DNA of 14,916 nucleotides from DATKMG01 sp035541995 (GCA_035541995.1 DATKMG010000688.1:1-14916); one strand, 5' to 3'; shown: positions 1 through 7,544, counted from the first letter of the stretch. Notes: generated by a model not told the origin, from the sequence alone. Made by a program: numbers and translations.

Positions 1-1
1 T

Positions 2-94
2 CCTTTAAGCTACGAAAAAGAGCGCGAATCATGCTGGATAGGTCGCTTGTCGAGAAACGGCCGTGAACGCTTCAGATCGGTGGCGAAACATTGA
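2..94 (+). CDS. Possible C-terminal end of an upstream gene (partial at window edge)
   Basis: Frame 2 is open from the window edge to a TGA at 92-94 and encodes about 30 residues, rich in Arg and ending SVAKH. The TGA overlaps a TTG at 91-93 that could start the next small ORF (TTGA overlap). Frame 1 is also open from the edge, to a TGA at 64-66, so the true frame cannot be settled here. No family is recognised. This could be the tail of a gene cut by the window or simply chance. Confidence 0.2.
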   Translation, partial: PLSYEKERESCWIGRLSRNGRERFRSVAKH

Positions 95-228
95 AGGGAA
101 TACTGTTTCTAGCGGTGCTTTTGTTTATCCTGCTGATCCCATTCTTTGGTTATGCGGAGCTGTGGAGAGTTATGGGCGCGGACAACTTGAAGACCCTCTT
201 TTTCCAGTCGAGGGCGCAGGATCGTTGA
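91..228 (+). CDS. Possible small single-pass membrane protein, 45 aa
   Basis: A TTG-started ORF of 45 residues has a very hydrophobic stretch (ILFLAVLLFILLIPFFGYA, about residues 4-22) followed by a polar tail containing LWRVMGADNLKTLFFQSR. Such a clean hydrophobic helix with a charged C-terminal tail is unusual for a random frame. The start TTG overlaps the stop of an open frame entering from the left edge, and a GGTGG lies about 6 bases upstream. It ends just before the YceI gene. No family is recognised. It may be a small inner-membrane protein or the remnant of a larger membrane protein. The GTG-started extension of the YceI frame covers the same bases, but its translation there looks unlike protein. 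Confidence 0.35.
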   Translation: MKGILFLAVLLFILLIPFFGYAELWRVMGADNLKTLFFQSRAQDR

Positions 229-257
229 ATTCGATAATGCAAATTCTTTGGTTGACA

Positions 258-878
258 ATGAAGCGGGAAAGACCCACAGTGTTTGCCATGCGAATACCAT
301 TAACTATATTCTGCCTCTTAGTATCCACCCTGCTCCCGTCAGTAACCCGAGCAGAGACTCCTGTTTTCGTGATTACGCCGGAAGACAGCTCGATTACCTT
401 CTTTGTGAAGGCGTCGATGTCTTTAAAAGGTACCTTCGACAAATGGGACTCCACGCTCACATTAAAGACTACTGATGTGGAAAGCGCAGTATTAGAAATC
501 AAGATTCAGGCAGCCAGCGTGGATACTGGAAGTGGCATGAAGGACGGCAAGCTGAAGAGCAAAGACTTCTTCTACGTCGAGCAGAATCCGTTAATCACGT
601 TTGTATCAAAGAAGCTTGTGCAGACCGGTCCCAACACCTTTGAGGTGGACGGCGACTTTACGATACGCGGTGAGACTAAAAGCGAGACGCTCACGTTTAC
701 AATGGAAGGCGAGAGGGGGTCAGGCAATGGCACGATTAAAGGGACAATGGCTTTCGACCGTAAGGACTACGGGATGACCAAAGGCATTCCCTTCATCAAA
801 ATCGCCGACCGCGTTGAGGTGACTGTCAACCTCAAGGTGAAACGAACCAGTGGACCTCCGGTGACCTTCAAGCAATAG
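258..878 (+). CDS. YceI-family secreted lipocalin-like protein
   Basis: This is a periplasmic or secreted protein of the YceI family, an eight-stranded lipocalin-like barrel that in characterised members binds polyisoprenoid or other amphiphilic ligands. From the ATG at 258 it has 206 residues. An N-terminal Sec signal (MKRERP, then the hydrophobic IPLTIFCLLVSTLL, likely cut near TRA-E) is followed by one YceI domain. Family landmarks are visible: the opening FVITPEDSSITFFVKASM, then DGKLKSKDFFYVEQNPLITF, then DFTIRGETKSETLTF, and the terminal DRKDYGMTKGIPFIKIADRVEV. The start is uncertain. In-frame ATGs lie at 237, 258 and 288 and none has a good ribosome site; 258 gives the best signal-peptide n-region. 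The physiological ligand is unknown. Confidence 0.85.
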   Translation: MKRERPTVFAMRIPLTIFCLLVSTLLPSVTRAETPVFVITPEDSSITFFVKASMSLKGTFDKWDSTLTLKTTDVESAVLEIKIQAASVDTGSGMKDGKLKSKDFFYVEQNPLITFVSKKLVQTGPNTFEVDGDFTIRGETKSETLTFTMEGERGSGNGTIKGTMAFDRKDYGMTKGIPFIKIADRVEVTVNLKVKRTSGPPVTFKQ

Positions 879-948
879 CCAGTCTGGATTCATCATTTTC
901 ACCGCCCCGTGTCGTCAGAAGGCTCGTGCGGAGTCTTGCTGCAGTGTG

Positions 949-1238
949 GTCAGATGTGTTCCACCACAGCGTTGGCAACAGACGAAGCCAAGCCGCTTCC
1001 CAGCCCGCGTTTGTGAACAGCCGCTCCTTCAGGGTGGGGTCCCGCTCGATTCACAGGACTGGCCAAAGCACGACAGGCGTTACTTTTCATCGCAAGTTCC
1101 TCCCAGCCCGTCCTCGTTGTAGTCCTCGCGTACCGTGCCCCACTGCCTCTCGCTGAGGTAGGGTCCCCATTTCTTCCATGGAATTCCCGCCTCTCACGCA
1201 TCATTCAACCGCTTCTGTTCGGTGACGTCGATAATCTT
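949..1238 (-). pseudogene. Decayed MGH1/GH63-like glucosidase remnant
   Basis: On the minus strand, frames between 1238 and 949 spell segments typical of the N-terminal part of the bacterial MGH1/GH63-like 'glucosidase' family. First come TEQKRLNDA (1223-1197) and WKKWGPYLSERQWGTVR (from 1178). Next is EDGLGGTCDEK, a stop at 1082-1080 and a degraded LCF stretch, then, in a shifted frame, DPTLKERLF (from 1041) and RLLPTLWWNT (to about 955). From memory, intact members read EDGLAGICDDHQRLCFALALWNG-DP-LKERLFGL and much later LLPTLWFRNTW. The remnant therefore carries a nonsense codon (TGA at 1196-1194), a second stop at a likely Gln position, a frameshift and at least two internal deletions. It cannot encode a working enzyme. 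The assignment rests on recalled family motifs. Confidence 0.7.
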
Positions 1239-1299
1239 CTGCGCTGCCAGGGTTCTTTTCCTTTGCGATGTCCCCGCTTCAATAAACCGGCGCGGCCCG

Positions 1300-1443
1300 T
1301 CACCTCTCCAATTCGAAGCTATTCTTACTCTCCCCCGAAGCGGAAGGCATCAGCAACTGTTCACTCAACGTCCGAACGTCCTCACGGCCCACTTGGGCCA
1401 CGCTGAGTAAACCCGTGAAGGTGAGAACCTCGAAGAAGGGCAT
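1300..1443 (-). pseudogene. Short ORF or gene-end remnant of unknown family, 47 aa
   Basis: A minus-strand frame from ATG at 1443 to TGA at 1300 encodes 47 residues, starting MPFFEVLTFTGLLSVAQ, with GREDVRTLSEQLL in the middle and ending KNSFELER. The residue mix (amphipathic GREDVRTLSEQLL, charged tail) looks protein-like and it lies just upstream, on the same strand, of the glucosidase remnant. Upstream of the ATG the frame closes quickly, so it may be the C-terminal scrap of a gene from the same decayed locus. No family is recognised and no convincing ribosome site is seen. Confidence 0.25.
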
Positions 1444-1471
1444 ATGTCACCAGGTCGGGCAGGATTACCAA

Positions 1472-1501
1472 TTGACACCAGTCAATGCTTTCCCTTATAA
1501 G
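1472..1501 (+). promoter_or_regulatory. Strong sigma70-type promoter, possibly giving a leaderless mRNA
   Basis: A perfect -35 box TTGACA (1472-1477) is followed after 18 bases by TATAAG (1496-1501), one mismatch from the -10 consensus; read with a 17-base spacer the -10 is TTATAA. Transcription would begin about seven bases downstream, at roughly 1508, immediately before the ATG at 1509 of the exporter gene. There is no Shine-Dalgarno sequence before that ATG, which agrees with a leaderless or near-leaderless transcript. Confidence 0.6.
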
Positions 1502-1508
1502 CTTGATC

Positions 1509-3917
1509 ATGGCTCGCTTCTGCTCCTGGTTGCTAGACCACTCCCGCTGGAGTTTGTCCCTCATTCTTCTTCTGAGTGCAGGATGGCTGATTCCCTTGCG
1601 TCACCTGCAGTTTGACAGTTCATCATCCTCTTTTGTTCAAGCCAATTCAAAACAGAATACTTATTACGAAAGAATCCAAAGGATTTTTGGTAACGACGAA
1701 ATCCTACTCATCATGCTTACCAGTCATGATCTTCTGAAACGCTCGATGCTGGAACAGATCCGGGAGGTTACGGCGAATATTGAGAGGGTCGAGGGTGTCA
1801 AACGGGTATTAAGCCTCACGAACCTGATGGATGTTGAAGGTCAAGGGGATGAAGTCAAAATCAAACCCCTCGTTCCGGCAAACCTGGAAACGCTAAACCT
1901 TGACGAATTGCGACTCCGAATCCAGGCAGATCCTCTCCTGGAGAAACATATCATATCCAAGGACCTCCAGAGCACTTCGATCCTGGTCTTTTTGGAAAAC
2001 TTCGAACGCCAAAGGGCGCTTTCCCAAGGACGCTTTGTCACTCAACGAGTGCTTGAAATCGTTGATCCGCTGCGACAGCACGCGGAGGTGTTCATTGGCG
2101 GCCTGCCGGAGATGGAGTTCGAGGGCACGACAAATATGATGAGCGACCTCAAGCTCTTCACCCCGCTAACCCTCATTTTGGTTGTGGGACTCCTCATTGT
2201 GAGCTTCCGCTCCTGGCGCGGGATTTCATTACCTCTGGTGGCCGTACTGATCGCTCTGCTTTGGACCCTAGGACCCATGGCCCTCATTGGACGTCCTTTG
2301 ACAATCACAACCCTCACGCTTCCGTCACTCCTGATTGCCAACGGTAGTTCCTACGTTATCCACTTCCTTGCCCAGTACTATCGGGCCTTGTTACGAGCCT
2401 ACCGGCTGCAAGGACACACACACACGCCAAGGGATAAAGACTCCTTTCTCAACGCCCACGAATCAAGCGCTCCACTTGCGCCATTGGGAAAACAGAGTTA
2501 TCGGGCGGTTTTGCTCGAAACAATCAACTATACCCATGTCGCCATCCTTATCTCTGCGACAACAACCATGGCCGGATTTGGGTCACTGGTCATTAGTCGC
2601 ATTCCGACAATTCGCGACTTCGGGATTTTTGCAACCTGGGGGGTTTTCCTGGGTTATTTCCTTTGCATGACGCTTGTGCCGTTGCTCCTATGGCATCATC
2701 GGATACCCCGCCTGAATGAAGTGCCGGGGCAAGAGGATAGTCATCGCTATTATCTGATGGGAGAACTCGGTCAATTTGATTTTCGCCGGGCACACTGGAT
2801 CTATGGGGCTGCCCTGCTCTGTGCGGTCTGGGCACTCTGGGGGCTCTATCGCTTGCAGGTTCATACGGACTACCTGGGCTACTTTCGTCAGTCTTCCCAA
2901 ATTGCCAAGGCATCAGAGGCTTTTGCTAGCCGCCTGGCGGGACTCGCCACATTTTCTGTAGTGATCGAGGCTCAAGGAGACCGCTCGGTACTGGATCCCG
3001 AAATCCTGATGACGTCCGATTCGCTCCAGGGTTCGATGGGCCAGACAGCAGGGGTAGATAAGACTCTCTCGATCATCGATAGCCTGAAGTTGCTGAATCG
3101 TGCCTTTCATTCCGATAACCCCCAGTTTTATGTTCTGCCTTCCGATCCGGCAGTGATCCAGGAATTGGTGGAATTTGCCGAATCGGACCCGAGTAACCTG
3201 ACCGAAGAGTTCCTCAGTGCCGATCACCGAACCCTGCGTATTCTGGTTCGCACCAGGATCTTCCGATCGACGGAGCTCAGAAGCGAATTCAACCGGATTG
3301 AGCGCCAGGGTAAGGAACTATTTCCGCCCGACATACAGGTCCATTCGACTGGAACCCTGGTCTTGATGAATCAGACCTCAGACAGCGTGGCCGAAGGGCA
3401 AGTAGAGAGCCTTTTGCTCTCCACCTTGTTGATCTCGGCAATCGTCATCGTTCTGTTCCGATCTTTCAAGGTGGGCCTGCTCTCGATCATCCCAGCCGGC
3501 CTGCCTGTTCTTTTCTTCTTTGGACTTTTAGGCTGGACGGGAACCCCATTGAATATTAATACCAGCGTGATTGCCAACATTTCGATCGGCATTGCCGTAG
3601 ACAACTGCATCCACTACTTGATTCACTTCCGCCGTCACAGGGTTCGTAGGAAATTGACGGTACCCGATGCCATGCGAGAAGCCCTCATGAGTGCCGGCGG
3701 CGCCATGATTTCGTCGGCTATTGCGCTGACCTTTGGGTTCCTCATCTTTGGCGCATCGCGTTTTGTGCCTGTCTCCCAGTTTGGCCTTCTGTCTGCCTCG
3801 GTCATGGGGGCTAATCTCATTGCCACAATCTTTCTGCTTCCTGCCCTCATCCTATTGCTGGGTCGTGCAACCTTGAAGAAAATTGACATGACTGAAAAAG
3901 TCTGCGAGGAGTTGTGA
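1509..3917 (+). CDS. RND/MMPL-superfamily exporter (COG1033 type)
   Basis: This is a single-chain inner-membrane transporter of 802 residues with the duplicated RND/MMPL layout. TM1 lies near 14-32, with a periplasmic loop to about 215 (including FGNDEILLIML and GVKRVLSLTNL). A five-helix block spans about 216-395, TM7 is near 430-447, a second periplasmic loop reaches about 630, and a final five-helix block covers 633-785. The second half has the GIAVDNCIHYLIHF signature, with Asp698 at the place of the proton-relay acid; the first half has IANGSSYVIHF with no acid there. The ATG at 1509 is chosen because the promoter's -10 box ends at 1501, so an ATG at 1485 would lie upstream of the transcript. 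The LolA-like gene follows 162 bases later, which points to export of a lipid, lipoprotein or other hydrophobic cargo. The true substrate is unknown. A polar stretch with HTHT (about 298-330) enlarges one cytoplasmic loop. Confidence 0.9.
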   Translation: MARFCSWLLDHSRWSLSLILLLSAGWLIPLRHLQFDSSSSSFVQANSKQNTYYERIQRIFGNDEILLIMLTSHDLLKRSMLEQIREVTANIERVEGVKRVLSLTNLMDVEGQGDEVKIKPLVPANLETLNLDELRLRIQADPLLEKHIISKDLQSTSILVFLENFERQRALSQGRFVTQRVLEIVDPLRQHAEVFIGGLPEMEFEGTTNMMSDLKLFTPLTLILVVGLLIVSFRSWRGISLPLVAVLIALLWTLGPMALIGRPLTITTLTLPSLLIANGSSYVIHFLAQYYRALLRAYRLQGHTHTPRDKDSFLNAHESSAPLAPLGKQSYRAVLLETINYTHVAILISATTTMAGFGSLVISRIPTIRDFGIFATWGVFLGYFLCMTLVPLLLWHHRIPRLNEVPGQEDSHRYYLMGELGQFDFRRAHWIYGAALLCAVWALWGLYRLQVHTDYLGYFRQSSQIAKASEAFASRLAGLATFSVVIEAQGDRSVLDPEILMTSDSLQGSMGQTAGVDKTLSIIDSLKLLNRAFHSDNPQFYVLPSDPAVIQELVEFAESDPSNLTEEFLSADHRTLRILVRTRIFRSTELRSEFNRIERQGKELFPPDIQVHSTGTLVLMNQTSDSVAEGQVESLLLSTLLISAIVIVLFRSFKVGLLSIIPAGLPVLFFFGLLGWTGTPLNINTSVIANISIGIAVDNCIHYLIHFRRHRVRRKLTVPDAMREALMSAGGAMISSAIALTFGFLIFGASRFVPVSQFGLLSASVMGANLIATIFLLPALILLLGRATLKKIDMTEKVCEEL

Positions 3918-3979
3918 ATCTCTGCAGGGTCGCTAAACGTTTTGCGGTGAGAGATGTGGCGCTGTGGATTAACAGGCAA

Positions 3980-3996
3980 CCCAGCCGGGGGCTGGG
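3980..3996 (+). other. Perfect 7-bp GC hairpin between exporter and LolA-like gene
   Basis: CCCAGCC (3980-3986) and GGCTGGG (3990-3996) form a perfect stem around a GGG loop, in the 162-base gap after the exporter stop. No run of T follows, so it is not a canonical intrinsic terminator. It could trim or stabilise the transcript and so set different expression of the two genes. A function is inference only. Confidence 0.35.
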
Positions 3997-4067
3997 AATG
4001 GGGATGTTTGCCAAGTTTCCGATCCGATGGAGTCATTCCATTGATCATCCACCTCGTAGAGTCACAC

Positions 4068-4072
4068 AGGAG
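4068..4072 (+). promoter_or_regulatory. Ribosome binding site deciding the LolA-like start
   Basis: AGGAG sits seven bases before the ATG at 4080. The same frame is open upstream to about 3954, but only this ATG has both a ribosome site and a signal peptide directly after it. Confidence 0.75.
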
Positions 4073-4079
4073 TCATTTC

Positions 4080-4871
4080 ATGAATCAGAGAACCTCTTTC
4101 ATATCGTCTTCCATTTTGTTCCTTCTTGCCTCGCTCCCTACGCTACAAGCCGATCCAAAGGGGGAACAGCTCGTCAATCAGTATCTCAACCAGTCGGCAC
4201 GCCGCAGCGCCATTTTCAAAATGGGGGTGGATTACAGGGAAGCGGAGAAGGATCCTATTCACCTTGAGTTCACCTGGATGAGGAAGGCTAACCAAGGATT
4301 GATGTCGCATTTGATAAGGCTGGAAGCACCGCCTTCGGAAAAAGGCAAGCTGCTTCTGGTACATGAGAAACCTGATGGAGACTCAGATTATATCGCCTAT
4401 CGGCCCAACAGTGCTCTCAAGAAAAAGGTCCGGGTGTCTGGAGCGCGAAATTATAAGTTCAAAGGACTGACGATTTCAGTGCAAGAACTCATTGGGGGAG
4501 AATTGCAGAAATATGATCACCAGGCAAAGGGGATGAAACAAATCGACGGCATTCGATGCCATGAGGTTGAGAATCGGATTAAGCCAAAGTTCAAGAACGA
4601 CTCGAACTACCCTCGTTCGGCCTCCTATTTTCGAGAAGACAATGGAATGCTCCAGAAATGGGAACTCTTTGGAGACTCGGATAAGCTTGAGAAGGTTATC
4701 TATGCCGATGAAATCAAGAAGATCCAGGGGAACTGGACTGTGACAGTAGCGCGTGTTGAAGACTTTAGAAAGAAGGGGAAACTGGTTTTAAAGCTAATTG
4801 AAGGTCACTACGATCCATCTCTTTCAGACGAGTTATTTAACGAGGATTATCTAAAGCAAAATTCGAAGTAA
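4080..4871 (+). CDS. LolA-like outer membrane lipoprotein-sorting protein
   Basis: This is a secreted 263-residue protein with a Sec signal (MNQRTSFISSSILFLLASLP, likely cut at LQA-D near residue 25). A LolA-like half-barrel domain of the family usually annotated 'outer membrane lipoprotein-sorting protein' (PF17131 type) follows. Visible family features are an early polar helix (GEQLVNQYLNQSARRSAIFKM), the strand-rich middle (HLEFTWMRKANQGLMSHLIRL, then KGKLLLVHEKPDGDSDYIAY), FKGLTISVQELIGG, the C-H motif in IRCHEVENRIKP, and LQKWELFGDSDKLEKVIYADE late in the chain. Members often sit beside COG1033 RND exporters, as here, and are thought to accept or carry hydrophobic cargo in the periplasm. 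It is probably expressed with the upstream exporter, although a hairpin lies between them. The cargo is unknown. Confidence 0.87.
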   Translation: MNQRTSFISSSILFLLASLPTLQADPKGEQLVNQYLNQSARRSAIFKMGVDYREAEKDPIHLEFTWMRKANQGLMSHLIRLEAPPSEKGKLLLVHEKPDGDSDYIAYRPNSALKKKVRVSGARNYKFKGLTISVQELIGGELQKYDHQAKGMKQIDGIRCHEVENRIKPKFKNDSNYPRSASYFREDNGMLQKWELFGDSDKLEKVIYADEIKKIQGNWTVTVARVEDFRKKGKLVLKLIEGHYDPSLSDELFNEDYLKQNSK

Positions 4872-4935
4872 TTGAAACTTGGACTTAGCTATGGTGCGCA
4901 AAGATAGATCCAAACACAGTAACGATTCTTACCCC

Positions 4936-4945
4936 GGGAGGTCAC
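4936..4945 (+). promoter_or_regulatory. GGGAGGTCAC ribosome site before the isomerase gene
   Basis: GGGAGG ends four bases before the ATG at 4946. The same GGAGGTCA string also precedes a start codon ahead of each of the next two genes, so it may be a shared leader element of this module. Confidence 0.7.
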
Positions 4946-5878
4946 ATGGACCGTAGAACCTTCATCGCAACCATGGCAGCAGCCGGACCGGCCGCTGCCG
5001 CCCTGGCGGGCACCGCCGAGCTTCACACCGAGATTATTGTGGGTTCGCTGTCGGACCAGAACTGGCACCGTCAGATCCGGAAGCTCCGGCTGGATAGCAC
5101 GGCACGGCTCGACTACGTAATCCACAAGACGGTTGCGATCGCCAAGGAATTCGGTTTCTCGCCGATGGGAATAGATCTCGACATTGCGGCCTTTCCCTCG
5201 ACCGACAAGCGCTACATCGACGAGCTGAACACGCGACTCAGGGAAAACGACCTGTGGCCGGTGGTAGAAGTGGGCGGGGTGGCGGTGACCTACGATGACG
5301 AAGTCCGTCTTACGGCGCTCGAGGCGGGCCGCCGCGACCTTGAGATCGCGGCCCGTTTAGGCGCGCGGACGTGCACCTTCTCCCCGGATATCAACGGGCG
5401 CCTCACCCGGGCGGCGAGCGTCCGGCTGGCGACCGACTCCATTCGAGAGCTTGGCAGATCGGCGAAAAGCCTCGGGCTCCGGATCTGCCAGGAGGACTAC
5501 GATTACTTCTCCTCTGACGACCTCATCCGTGTTTCGGAAGGGACCGGTCTCGACAACGTGGGTATCTTGAACGATACCGGCAACTGGCTTATCCTGAACG
5601 AAGACCCGTTGTTCGCCACGCGCAAATGCCTGCCGCGTACGTTTCACGCGCATGTCCGCGACTATGCGCTCGAGAACGGCGTCTACAACGGCGTCGCGCT
5701 TGGCCGGGGCCTCGTAGATTTTCCCACGCTGCTGCCGGTCCTCGCACAAGCCGCGACCGGGGAACGGATGGTTTTCACCATCGAGCTCGACACCGATAAC
5801 CGGGACGAGGATGAGGAACTGCACGAAAGCTACCGGTATGCCAAGGCCTGGCTTGTCGCAAACGGACTGATGAAGTAG
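4946..5878 (+). CDS. Sugar phosphate isomerase/epimerase-like TIM barrel with export signal
   Basis: This 310-residue protein belongs to the AP-endonuclease-family-2 / xylose-isomerase-like TIM-barrel superfamily. The four metal ligands of the ketose 3-epimerase type are recognisable: Glu183 in ICQEDYDYF, Asp210 in ILNDTGNW, a His in TFHAHVRDY (234 or 236) and Glu280 in FTIELDTDN. It opens with MDRRTFIATMAAAG and an Ala-rich stretch ending near residue 24, which is a Tat-like signal, so the enzyme may act outside the cytoplasm. This is unusual for the fold in general but common among secreted sugar enzymes of Acidobacteriota and Planctomycetota. It begins a GC-richer block and is followed by a permease and a GH2 glycosidase, so its substrate is probably a sugar released by that glycosidase. 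The exact reaction cannot be read from the sequence. Confidence 0.85.
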   Translation: MDRRTFIATMAAAGPAAAALAGTAELHTEIIVGSLSDQNWHRQIRKLRLDSTARLDYVIHKTVAIAKEFGFSPMGIDLDIAAFPSTDKRYIDELNTRLRENDLWPVVEVGGVAVTYDDEVRLTALEAGRRDLEIAARLGARTCTFSPDINGRLTRAASVRLATDSIRELGRSAKSLGLRICQEDYDYFSSDDLIRVSEGTGLDNVGILNDTGNWLILNEDPLFATRKCLPRTFHAHVRDYALENGVYNGVALGRGLVDFPTLLPVLAQAATGERMVFTIELDTDNRDEDEELHESYRYAKAWLVANGLMK

Positions 5879-5883
5879 GGGTC

Positions 5884-5906
5884 ATCCCGGTGTCCGCAGA
5901 CGGGAT
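5884..5906 (+). other. Inverted repeat after the isomerase stop
   Basis: ATCCCG (5884-5889) pairs with CGGGAT (5901-5906) around an 11-base loop. GTC and GAC outside the arms extend the stem past one bulged base. It begins six bases after the stop codon. No T-run follows, so it is at best a weak terminator or an mRNA-stabilising stem. The remaining 250 bases before the permease show no gene; one weak promoter-like pair was judged unconvincing. Confidence 0.25.
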
Positions 5907-6152
5907 AGACGACCGGAACCGCGCACCCGAATAAGACGAGCAGGTCTTTGAGAAACTGGATTTCCGTCAGCTGCCTGCCCGAAAAACCTCATAGCCTGTG
6001 ATTTCTAACGTCTTAGAGAAGTTGCGGAGATAGAATTCTTAAGGGCACAATAGACTGGTTCGACATTGGAAGATTGCCATGGAGGATGGCTGAACTGCTT
6101 ATCTCCTGATAACGCGAATGAGTCCTAATCGAATGGACCGGGGGCGACCCCT

Positions 6153-6164
6153 GAGGAGGTCAAG
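6153..6164 (+). promoter_or_regulatory. GAGGAGGT ribosome site deciding a TTG start
   Basis: GAGGAGGT (6153-6160) is a near-perfect anti-SD complement four bases before TTG at 6165. No ATG or GTG nearby in this frame is better placed, so the site supports the TTG as the permease start. Confidence 0.7.
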
Positions 6165-7544
6165 TTGGGCGAACCTGCAGTTCAAACCGTTCCGAATTCC
6201 GGAGCATCGGCGCCGCGCCTGCGCCGGGTGCTGACCCTGTGGGACCTGATCTTTTACGGCATCGTATTGATCATGCCGATTGCTCCGGTCCCGATGTTCG
6301 GCATCGCCCAAAAGCTCTCCAATGGACATTTCGTTACCACCATCCTCATTGCCATGCTAGCCATGCTGTTCACGGCCGTCAGTTACGGACGGATGGCGGC
6401 AATATATCCCACGGCGGGTTCGGCCTACACTTATGTCGGACGAGGCTTGAACCCCCACTTGGGATTCCTGACCGGCTGGGCGATGTTCCTCGACTATCTG
6501 ATTCAGCCGCTTCTGAATGGAATTTTTGTGACCCTCACCGTAAAGCGATTTCTACCCCAGGTTCCCTATTTCGTACTGGCGGCATTCTTCGTAGGCATCA
6601 TGACGTATATGAACCTCCGGGGCATCCGCGCGACGGCGCGAGCGAACATAGTCCTTGTCGCTGTCATGTCCGTGGTGATTGTCGCGTTCATGGTGTTGGC
6701 GATCCGGTACCTCTTTCATTGGGGAGGATGGGGTGGAATTTTCTCCTATGAACCTTTCTACAACCCCAGGGCGTTTGACATTCGTACGATTTGGACGGCT
6801 ACTTCTTATGCAGCGCTCACCTACATCGGATTCGACGGCGTTACGACTCTGGCCGAAGATGTGGTGAATCCCAAGCGCAACGTCAAGCTGGCAGCGATAT
6901 CGGTCTGCCTGTTCACAGGCATTGTCGGGGGATTCGAGGTCTACCTCGGCCAGAGGATTTGGCCGGATTTCTCGACCTTCCCGAATCTGGAGACGGCTTT
7001 CATGGATGTCACGCGGCGCGTCGGCGGCCCCTTGCTCTTCCAAGCGCTGGGAGTCATTCTGATCTTGGCCTGCATGGGAGCCGGCATGACCGGGCAGTTG
7101 GGAGCGGCGCGCCTGCTCTTTGGCATGGGCCGGGACAACGTCCTGCCGCGCCGTATCTTTGCTTACCTCGATCCGAAGCACAATACTCCCACGCGCAACA
7201 TCTGGTTGATCGGGATCGTGGCGTATGTCGGGACGCTCCTGATATCTTACGAACAAGCCGGGGAGATATTGAATTTCGGCGCCTTCCTGGCATTCATGGG
7301 TGTGAACTTCGCGACCTTCTGGCAGTTCACGGTCATTCCGCGGCCTGACCATAAACGACGCTCGCTGCAAGACGTGGTCATGCCGTTGATCGGCTTTGTG
7401 TTCTGCCTGTGGATTTGGGTGGGCTTGAGGACTCCGGCGCAGATTGTGGGCGGGATCTGGTTTCTTAGCGGACTGATTTACTGCGCCGTCAAGACACGGG
7501 GCTTCCGCACTCGTCCCATCATGATCGACTTCAGCGAGTCTTAA
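6165..7544 (+). CDS. APC-superfamily amino acid/polyamine permease
   Basis: This is an inner-membrane permease of 459 residues with about 12 membrane helices and the APC (LeuT-fold) landmarks. They are LTLWDLIFYGIVLIMPIAP in TM1 (residues 23-41), the conserved YPTAGSAYTYVGR at TM3 (81-93), TYIGFDGVTTLAEDVVNPKR in TM6 and after it (219-238), and ARLLFGMGRDNVLPR near TM8 (315-329). The stretch from AVSYGRMAAIYPTAGSAYTY to the LDYLIQPLLN segment recalls putrescine importers of the PuuP type more than sugar carriers. The start is TTG with a strong ribosome site. It lies between an isomerase-like gene and a GH2 glycosidase, so its cargo may be an amine, amino acid or amino-sugar-derived product linked to glycoside breakdown. 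That link is inference; the superfamily call is firm. Confidence 0.88.
   Translation: MGEPAVQTVPNSGASAPRLRRVLTLWDLIFYGIVLIMPIAPVPMFGIAQKLSNGHFVTTILIAMLAMLFTAVSYGRMAAIYPTAGSAYTYVGRGLNPHLGFLTGWAMFLDYLIQPLLNGIFVTLTVKRFLPQVPYFVLAAFFVGIMTYMNLRGIRATARANIVLVAVMSVVIVAFMVLAIRYLFHWGGWGGIFSYEPFYNPRAFDIRTIWTATSYAALTYIGFDGVTTLAEDVVNPKRNVKLAAISVCLFTGIVGGFEVYLGQRIWPDFSTFPNLETAFMDVTRRVGGPLLFQALGVILILACMGAGMTGQLGAARLLFGMGRDNVLPRRIFAYLDPKHNTPTRNIWLIGIVAYVGTLLISYEQAGEILNFGAFLAFMGVNFATFWQFTVIPRPDHKRRSLQDVVMPLIGFVFCLWIWVGLRTPAQIVGGIWFLSGLIYCAVKTRGFRTRPIMIDFSES

Noticed and set aside
63..257. GTG-started 65-codon N-terminal extension of the YceI protein
   Set aside because: It would put a long non-signal segment before an obvious signal peptide, and the same bases encode a more protein-like small membrane ORF in another frame.
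2414..2425. (AC)6 dinucleotide run inside the exporter gene
   Set aside because: It is short, in frame as part of HTHT within a loop, and too small to propose phase variation.
4872..4895. TTGAAA ... TATGGT as a promoter for the isomerase
   Set aside because: The spacer is only about 12 bases, too short for sigma70.
6022..6051. TTGCGG-N18-CACAAT as a promoter for the permease
   Set aside because: Both boxes match the consensus poorly, and such pairs are expected by chance in a 286-base gap.
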